The notes under the pieces: model-generated
What the model saw: the letters and a program-made list of their open reading frames with translations, nothing else
The model's database searches: none
What the model was told of the DNA's origin: nothing
Assembly: GCA_022760475.1 (NCBI GenBank)
Contig: JALEFZ010000073.1
Location: 1-64,000 of the forward strand
DNA: 64,000 nucleotides
Direction: 5' to 3'
Source: Bacteroidia bacterium
GTDB taxonomy: Bacteria > Bacteroidota > Bacteroidia > J057
Position numbers and translations under genes: made by a program
In this document: one piece after another, positions 59,001 through 64,000 of the stretch
How positions within the stretch are numbered: position 1 is the first letter of the stretch
How the letters are laid out: each line of letters starts with the position of its first letter

Positions 59001-61589
59001 GTTTCAGTACAGAATGCGGGTTCAGGAACACTGGACTTCTCCACTGACTCAGTTACAGTATTCCTGGATATCACCAATCCCGATGCAACAGTACAGTCTT
59101 ATTCCTCTACTGTAAACTCTGGGACACTGGCTTCTTTGGCTTCTATTGATATCACAGTTACACCAACTGCTGACTTCTCTCAGACTGGTACTTATGACTT
59201 TGAGGCTTATATCACCAGCCCAGAGGATACAGTAGCTTCCAACGATACCATTCGTACCTCAAGGATTTCTATACCATCTTCAGGTACTTCACTACCAGTA
59301 GTAACATTCGATGGATATACCAATGGTAACCTTCCAGCTATTTCAGGTGGATGGTCTGAGTGGACAGGAGCTGGAAGGCCAGAAACTGAAAACCAGGCTG
59401 CTGACTGGGTGAGAGATGATTACAACAATAATGCAGCAAATCCAAACGGAGATGCTGCAAAAGTAAACCTGTGGAACCTTGGAACGAATTCCTGGATGGT
59501 AAGTCCAAAATTCACCATTACTTCTCAGACTTTGTTGTTCTACGATATTGCCATCACTGATTTTGCATCAACTACTCCTGCGACCTTCCTGGGATCTGAT
59601 GATACCGTAGGTGTTTATATTTCCGTTGACTGTGGTCTTACGTGGACTTCTCTTATTCTGTATACCGACTCATTGACCATTCCTGCAGGCGGACAGACTG
59701 ATACAATCAATCTGGGTGCTACCTATGCTGGTCAGGATGCAATAGTAGCATTCTACGGTACTGAAGGAACGATCGATGACCCACAAGACAACGATATCTT
59801 CATCGATAACATCAACATCAGCGAATTCTATGACAATGACCTATCTGCCGCTGGGTTCTTATTGGAACCAAACGGAGCTTGTGGAGACAGCATGACCTTC
59901 GGTGAGTTGGTTCTATCAAACCTGGGCTTCAACGATCAAAACGAAGTGCCTTGGGAAGTATTGGTTGAATCAAGCACAGGAATGATCTGGAGCTTTGTAG
60001 ATACCCTGAGAGGAACTCCTGCCCTTGCTTCTGGTGCGTCTGATACCGTAACATTCGGTCCATTCAATACCTTCGGAGGTGGAGATTATACCATTACTGC
60101 AGTTTCTCAATTCGGAACTGATGAGAATACCGGAAACGATACACTTGTCGCTACCATCAACTTCTCTAGCAGACTTGCGCCAGAAGTTGACCCATTCGAC
60201 CCTGTTTGTTCAGGAGAAACTGCGACTTTGAACATTGTAGATCCAAGAGGTGCTGGAGTTAACTACCAATGGTCTGTGATCAGCGGAATGGATACAACTG
60301 TAGTTGACACCGGAGATGCTTACACTACTCCTGCCTTGACCATGTCAACAACCTACTTGATCGAAGAGATTCAGGACACACTTTCAGGAGGTGCTCCTGA
60401 CAACACAATCGGTGGCGGTGGTGCCTTCACCTCGGATGCTGGTCTAATATTCGATGCATTGACTACCTTTACCCTTGAGTCCGTAACTGTTTATCCTTCA
60501 GATACAGGTTCGGTTGTTATCGGAGTATTGGATAGCGATGGAAACGTTGTGGCAGCAACCCAAGTTACCCTCACTGTAACTACTGGACCTCAGGTTGTAG
60601 ATCTTGGATTTACCATCCCAGCAGGTACAGGATACGCCATTGTTACCCCTGCACCAACTCGTGGTATGTACCGCAACAACAGCGGTGCTGTTTATCCTTA
60701 CACCCTTCCAGGAGTATTCTCCATCACAGAGACCGCAAACGGACTTGGAACTTCAGGATTCTACTACTTCTATTACAACTGGGTAGTAACTGTGCCGTTA
60801 TGTAACAGAGAAGTTGGTTCTGTAACAGTAGACGTAAAAGACTCTACCGTCTCATCCTTCTCTGCAACTGACCTAGATGACAACGAGGTAGATATCATGA
60901 ACTTGGCCACAGGTGCTGACTCTGTGAAATACCTATTCGGTGATGGAGATTCTTCTACCACAGCTTCAGGTACACATACCTACCCAGGACCTGGAAACTA
61001 TACCATTACTCAGATCGCTTATGGTGATTGTAACAACGACACAACAATCCAGAAGATTGACGTTACTTGTACCGCACCTACCGCTGGCTATACCTGGGTA
61101 TTGGACCCATCTGATCCAGATGGCTTGACCGTAGTATTCACATCTACCGCTACCAGAGACGACTCCGTTTCTTACGAACTGCTCCCAGGTACGAACTCGG
61201 ATGTGCCTAGCTTCAGCTTCGCCTTCCCAGGTACAGATGACTACGTAGTTTCAATGACTGTATTCAACGTATGTGATACCGTAACATTTACCGATACCCT
61301 GAACATCATTCAGGTAGGACTGGAGAATGTGTTGGATGTAAGCTCACTCAAGCTATATCCAAACCCAACTCGTGCCAAATTCCAGTTGGACTTCAACCTG
61401 CTTCAGGTAACTGATGTAAACATTGAAGTTGTAGACATGAGAGGAAAGCTAATGGCAAGAGAAATTATCTCTAATGCCAGTGGCAACATCTCTCAGAGCT
61501 TTGAATTAAGTGATGCCGCTGACGGTATCTACTTGGTTAAAGTTATGATTGGAAATGAAATCGTGATTCGTAAGATTCAGATTGAATAG
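56010..61589 (+). CDS. 1859-residue T9SS-secreted repeat protein
   Basis: Signal peptide (1-24), then a CARDB-like Ig segment (about 75-195) and four consecutive modules of about 295-300 residues (approx. 195-490, 491-790, 790-1090, 1090-1385). Each has a choice-of-anchor/MAM-like half (xVTFDGYTGxNLNAxFPQWDE, GSDDTVAVYISTDCGAS, YAGQDIVIGF, DNINI) followed by a CARDB-like Ig half. Then come Ig/PKD-type domains (about 1390-1765, KYLFGDGDSSTTASGTHTYPGPGNY). The last 80 residues are a type A T9SS sorting domain (LKLYPNPTRAKFQLDF, DGIYLVKVMIGNEIVIRKIQIE). A surface or matrix adhesin is likely. Stand-alone with a strong terminator. Confidence 0.85.
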   Translation: MRKIYIPLVVWILTMVSVFGKVEARNDKGNELLSNTDATTQVARTTNTYVSNLANFPFNLFDHTISPLRASESMMMGPVDAGVSDIISPQAVQCFSANTEISVEVTNYGTATLDFSVDQLTLSAVLSGSNTGTYTSTVSTGTLAPNAVDTFTITMMGAFTQAGVTDIQAYTSMTQDTVPSNDTTLASYTVNTSVGTGITKVTFDSYTGGNLNATFPQWDEANGGTSPTVGGSSWTGKDFLNQTNANGTSASINIYSNFFDGEWLLGPIVTATANTELTYDIGVTAWNSPGSSAMGSDDTVAVYISTDCGASFTLLRAYTVLDNILNVLTPQSISLAAYAGQDIVIGFRAEDGPVNDPEDYDFFIDNINIKESIPVDFEAQAILSPTQATFGCPNPNTTVTLRVSNVGNAAINLATDPLTANVDITGPVAGSFNATLNTGTLPIGSTVDVVITTTANLGNGGLYTLNCYTTSAADGNSANDSISTTINAPLSVGNSITPVTFDGFTGFNLNANFPQWDEGNGPSTAAPVIGGSSWTAKDFTNQTTVNGTAAAINLYSDFLDGEWLVGPLVTAAANSELSFDIAVTAWNATGSSAMGSDDTVAVFISTDCGVSYTMVRSYTVLDAIPNTQVSQSISLAPYAGQDIIIAFRADDGTVDDPEDYDFFIDNINVRQVLPTDAQTNAVVAPTTPGCLTNMEDVILQIENVGNSPINLSADTLKLTADITGPIPQTLSQNFTAGTLPAGGTVDLVVGSGDFSIPGTYTVTGYLSITSDVILSNDTVVAVIVNDSSVGGTFPPVDFGGYTGSNLNAQFPLWYEWDGQGQPTQRDPFSDWTRDDFGNDPGSPNGDAARLNVWSTGNFGWIIGPKFTPDSNSVLTYDYALTTFSGTASSTLGTDDSVGVYVSTDCGASFALVRLYDANSTLSNTGDTDTLDLNPYAGQDIIVGFYASSGSVNDPQDNNFYLDNINVTVLTVGDKALGEFKAPPAVDLSCGGATQPVVVSVQNAGSGTLDFSTDSVTVFLDITNPDATVQSYSSTVNSGTLASLASIDITVTPTADFSQTGTYDFEAYITSPEDTVASNDTIRTSRISIPSSGTSLPVVTFDGYTNGNLPAISGGWSEWTGAGRPETENQAADWVRDDYNNNAANPNGDAAKVNLWNLGTNSWMVSPKFTITSQTLLFYDIAITDFASTTPATFLGSDDTVGVYISVDCGLTWTSLILYTDSLTIPAGGQTDTINLGATYAGQDAIVAFYGTEGTIDDPQDNDIFIDNINISEFYDNDLSAAGFLLEPNGACGDSMTFGELVLSNLGFNDQNEVPWEVLVESSTGMIWSFVDTLRGTPALASGASDTVTFGPFNTFGGGDYTITAVSQFGTDENTGNDTLVATINFSSRLAPEVDPFDPVCSGETATLNIVDPRGAGVNYQWSVISGMDTTVVDTGDAYTTPALTMSTTYLIEEIQDTLSGGAPDNTIGGGGAFTSDAGLIFDALTTFTLESVTVYPSDTGSVVIGVLDSDGNVVAATQVTLTVTTGPQVVDLGFTIPAGTGYAIVTPAPTRGMYRNNSGAVYPYTLPGVFSITETANGLGTSGFYYFYYNWVVTVPLCNREVGSVTVDVKDSTVSSFSATDLDDNEVDIMNLATGADSVKYLFGDGDSSTTASGTHTYPGPGNYTITQIAYGDCNNDTTIQKIDVTCTAPTAGYTWVLDPSDPDGLTVVFTSTATRDDSVSYELLPGTNSDVPSFSFAFPGTDDYVVSMTVFNVCDTVTFTDTLNIIQVGLENVLDVSSLKLYPNPTRAKFQLDFNLLQVTDVNIEVVDMRGKLMAREIISNASGNISQSFELSDAADGIYLVKVMIGNEIVIRKIQIE

Positions 61590-61603
61590 CTGAATTAGAT
61601 TAG

Positions 61604-61643
61604 AAAAAATAGGCCTGTTCCAATTGGAGCAGGCCTATTTTTT
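61604..61643 (+). terminator. Rho-independent terminator
   Basis: AAAAAATAGGCCTGTTCC (61604-61621) pairs with 61626-61643 (one G:T pair), 4-nt loop, ending in a T-run. Ends the giant T9SS gene. Confidence 0.9.
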
Positions 61644-61727
61644 ATTGGAATATCCGGAAACTTGTAACCAATGTCCTTGGCCGTATTCTGAAATAAAGCC
61701 TAACCTTTCATCATTTATTTATAACTC

Positions 61728-62537
61728 ATGAAAACAGCTCTTTTTCTTTTACTGGGAAGTTTCCTCCTGACCACCTGCAATGGACAGCCTAATCCAGCAG
61801 CGAATAGCCATAAAACAAAGGAATTGGCCTTTGATTCTACCTACAAAACAATCCACATTTTTGTAGCTCTGGCTGACAACAAGCATCAATGGATCGCACC
61901 CGTCCCAGCCCGCATCGGCAATGGCCAAGATCCCAGAAACAACCTCTATTGGGGATGCGCATATGGAATCAAAACTTATTTCAAAAAAAGCTCTGACTGG
62001 ATATTGCTTAAGGCTACTGCTCCCAATTCTATTCTAATGGAAAGGGTAGTCTTCCAACACAGATCAAAAAAGTATTACCTCGTAGCAGATGCCTATAATG
62101 GTAAGTACATCAAAAAGACCATCCAGGATTTCTTTAGAAGCAGTTCAGGGAAGCAAAAAGATACCCTCCAGCTTAAGGGCAAAACCATTGGCATCATGGG
62201 GAATTCCGATCTTTTGGCTTACATTGGACATGATGGGTTAATGGATTTCCATTTGGACGAAGAATTCAAAAATACAGATGGGAAAAAGAGAAACACCATC
62301 ATACTAGCCTGTTACAGCAAGGATTATTTTTCTCCGCATCTCGAAAAGGCCAATGTCAATCCATTGCTATGGACTACAGGTCTAATGGCTCCAGAGGCAT
62401 ATACCATCCACGATGCCCTGACAGGATACATCAATGGAGCTTCCAAAACAGAGATCAGGGAACTCGCAGCTCAAGCCTACAACAGGTACCAAAAGTGTGG
62501 GTTAAGAGGTGCCAGGAATTTGTTGGTAAATGATTAA
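61728..62537 (+). CDS. Lipoprotein of unknown function
   Basis: 269 residues with a lipoprotein-type signal (lipobox LLTTC, C17). The mature chain contains HIFVALADNKHQWIAPVPARIGNG, NNLYWGCAYGIKTYF, IGIMGNSDLLAYIGHDGLMDF and NTIILACYSKDYF. The last resembles a caspase/gingipain-like or Rossmann-type strand followed by a polar pair, but I cannot assign the family. Starts a run of three lipoprotein genes, 16-22 bp apart. Confidence 0.62.
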   Translation: MKTALFLLLGSFLLTTCNGQPNPAANSHKTKELAFDSTYKTIHIFVALADNKHQWIAPVPARIGNGQDPRNNLYWGCAYGIKTYFKKSSDWILLKATAPNSILMERVVFQHRSKKYYLVADAYNGKYIKKTIQDFFRSSSGKQKDTLQLKGKTIGIMGNSDLLAYIGHDGLMDFHLDEEFKNTDGKKRNTIILACYSKDYFSPHLEKANVNPLLWTTGLMAPEAYTIHDALTGYINGASKTEIRELAAQAYNRYQKCGLRGARNLLVND

Positions 62538-62553
62538 ATCGTAAATTTTTGAC

Positions 62554-63033
62554 ATGGAAAATATGCGCTTTCTCATGTCATTTTGCCTCTTGTTGGCACT
62601 GTTTGCGGCTTCCTCATGTAAGAAACAAAAGCAGAAAAATGACCTGTCATGGCTTGTAGGTACCTGGGAAATGAAATCCAGAAAGGGAAGTACATACGAA
62701 AAATGGGAACAAACTTCCAAGAACGAACTTCTAGGTAGGAGTTTCAAGATAATGGAAGGAGACACGCTGCTTTTAGAAAGTATTCAAATACAGGTAGAGG
62801 ATGATCAATTATACTTCATCCCAACTGTACCAACCCAAAACGAAGGAAAAGCCATTCGCTTTAAAAATACCAAACTTGAAAAGGGGATGATGATTTTTGA
62901 GAATCCAGAACACGATTTTCCCCAGATTATTTCTTACTCCCTCATAAACCCTGATTCCATCCATGCGGAAGTTGCAGGAGAAATAGATGGAAAACTTGAA
63001 AAAAGATCATTTCCCATGAAAAGGATAAATTGA
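62554..63033 (+). CDS. DUF6265-like lipoprotein
   Basis: 159 residues. Lipoprotein signal with lipobox AASSC (C22); M4 is an alternative start. The mature domain has LSWLVGTWEMKSRKGSTYEKWEQTSKNELLGRSF and FENPEHDFPQIISYSLINPD, the pattern of the DUF6265 lipocalin-like beta-barrel proteins. Function unknown. Middle gene of the three-lipoprotein run. Confidence 0.72.
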   Translation: MENMRFLMSFCLLLALFAASSCKKQKQKNDLSWLVGTWEMKSRKGSTYEKWEQTSKNELLGRSFKIMEGDTLLLESIQIQVEDDQLYFIPTVPTQNEGKAIRFKNTKLEKGMMIFENPEHDFPQIISYSLINPDSIHAEVAGEIDGKLEKRSFPMKRIN

Positions 63034-63055
63034 TCCCAAAAAAGCCTCATTCCCA

Positions 63056-63352
63056 ATGAAGTATCTTGTAACAATCCTTTTCCTGAGCAGCATTTTTATA
63101 TCCTGTAATACCGAGGCAGTCTTCAAAGACAGGGGAACCATCATAGGATTGGATTTAAGGACGTGCGCATGCTGTGGCGGCTATTTCATTGATATAAATG
63201 GAGAAAGCAAAAGGTTCTACTTCCTGCCAGATACCTCATCCTTAAAAGCAGAGGACATTATTTTTCCTTTTGAAGTAAAACTAAAATGGGAAATCAGCAA
63301 TGATACCTGTCTCGGTGATGAAATCACAGTCCATGATATTGAAGCTCAATAG
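63056..63352 (+). CDS. Small Cys-rich lipoprotein
   Basis: 98 residues. Lipobox IFISC (C17). The mature part of about 80 residues carries RTCACCGGYFIDINGE (C37, C39, C40) and a later NDTCLGDEI. The clustered Cys suggest disulphides or metal binding. 22 bp after the DUF6265-like gene. No family recognised. Confidence 0.6.
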   Translation: MKYLVTILFLSSIFISCNTEAVFKDRGTIIGLDLRTCACCGGYFIDINGESKRFYFLPDTSSLKAEDIIFPFEVKLKWEISNDTCLGDEITVHDIEAQ

Positions 63353-63408
63353 GCATCATCAGTTGGTTTTATTCGTATATTCCAACAAAACACCCAAAGA
63401 ATCTATCC

Positions 63409-64000
63409 ATGGAAATAATCATATACATCTACAATGGAATGACCATGCTGGATGCCATAGGCCCCTATGAAATCCTGCGGAACGTCGAAGGCTTCAACAT
63501 AAAGTTTGTCTCCAAGAAAAAAGGAGAAATTAAAGCCGATAGCCATTTCATTAGCATACAATCCAAACATAAAATCAGTGATATCGAAAAAGCTGATATC
63601 CTTTTGATTCCAGGATCTACCATTGCGTTTGTCAAAGAAATGAAAGACAAAAAGCTATTGGAATGGATCAAAAAAATGGATGAAGGTACTCAGAAGACCG
63701 TATCTGTCTGCACTGGCTCTCTAATCCTTGCCGCTACGGGCTTGTTGGAAGGGAAAAAAGCAAGTTCCCACTGGAAGCCTATAGAACTCCTTTCGGATTA
63801 CGGCGCCATACCAACTCGGGAAAGATTTGTAGAAGAAGGGAAATACATAACTGCAGCAGGGGTCTCAGCCGGTATGGATATGGCCATACATCTTGTCAAC
63901 CAACTCAGAGGAGAGAAGGCCGCCAAGGCAGCACAATTGGCAATAGAATATGATCCTGCTCCCATGTTCAAATCAGGAAATTTCCTTAAAGCCGAGGAAG
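63409..64000 (+). CDS. DJ-1/PfpI family protein, cut by window end
   Basis: 197 codons visible from the ATG at 63409; the end is outside the window. A class I glutamine-amidotransferase-like (DJ-1/PfpI) fold: GMTMLDAIGPYEILRN, ADILLIPGST, nucleophile elbow SVCTGSLILAATGLL (Cys before TGS), SSHWKPIELL, ITAAGVSAGMDMAIHLV. The pattern is nearest to isonitrile-hydratase-like members (InhA type). Activity cannot be told from the fold. Confidence 0.85.
   Translation, partial: MEIIIYIYNGMTMLDAIGPYEILRNVEGFNIKFVSKKKGEIKADSHFISIQSKHKISDIEKADILLIPGSTIAFVKEMKDKKLLEWIKKMDEGTQKTVSVCTGSLILAATGLLEGKKASSHWKPIELLSDYGAIPTRERFVEEGKYITAAGVSAGMDMAIHLVNQLRGEKAAKAAQLAIEYDPAPMFKSGNFLKAEE

Overview
The window looks like chromosomal core DNA of a marine- or soil-type member of the Bacteroidota, probably order Cytophagales; the genus is not resolvable. 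The evidence is two secreted proteins with type A C-terminal sorting domains of the type IX secretion system (T9SS), many short lipoproteins and porin-like proteins with Bacteroidota signal peptides, a Reg_prop/Y_Y_Y/HTH membrane regulator, a mitochondrial-type aconitase, moderate-to-low GC, and one candidate TAnnTTTG promoter box. I saw no tRNA, rRNA, insertion sequence, prophage or CRISPR array.

Layout: 1-3.7 kb, two outer-membrane beta-barrel proteins on the minus strand. 4.0-8.3 kb, a secreted glycoside hydrolase followed 7 bp later by a membrane-anchored LuxR-type sensor. 8.3-12.5 kb, small unknown proteins, including a degenerate P-loop ATPase-like protein and two small membrane proteins with poly-Lys/Arg stretches. 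12.8-15.0 kb, aconitase. 15.3-19.8 kb, a glycine-rich T9SS cargo and a YyaL/DUF255 thioredoxin-fold lipoprotein. 19.8-21.5 kb, queA and rsfS. 21.6-25.2 kb, twin YwqK/TonB-C proteins and an M28-PDZ peptidase. 25.3-33.2 kb, unknown membrane and secreted proteins around gap, a TolB-like lipoprotein and DUF445. 33.5-38.5 kb, tsaB, an NFACT protein, an endonuclease/exonuclease/phosphatase-family protein and unknowns.

38.7-46.6 kb is a plus-strand run and the most interesting part. It holds an ECF sigma factor with an embedded HxxxCxxC motif, an overlapping HipA-like kinase/DUF3037 pair, a YaeR-type glyoxalase-fold protein, a 129-residue protein whose C-terminal third resembles MoaD/ThiS/ubiquitin-like proteins and ends exactly in Gly-Gly, and, 10 bp later, a DUF4132 protein. 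An M20 amidohydrolase follows. I propose the GG-tailed protein plus DUF4132 as the best candidate for an undescribed two-gene system.

46.7-53 kb is mostly minus strand: a lipoprotein with a DEDDh exonuclease-like fold, a START-like secreted protein, a methyltransferase with membrane helices, and an NSS transporter. 53-55.9 kb holds kbl and a formimidoyltransferase with an unfamiliar C-terminal half. 56.0-61.6 kb is a 1859-residue T9SS protein with four large repeats. 61.7-64 kb holds three lipoproteins and a DJ-1/PfpI protein cut by the window edge. Five copies of an intergenic palindrome built from CCCTGWCAGGG half-sites are spread across 21-54 kb, four of them between convergent genes.
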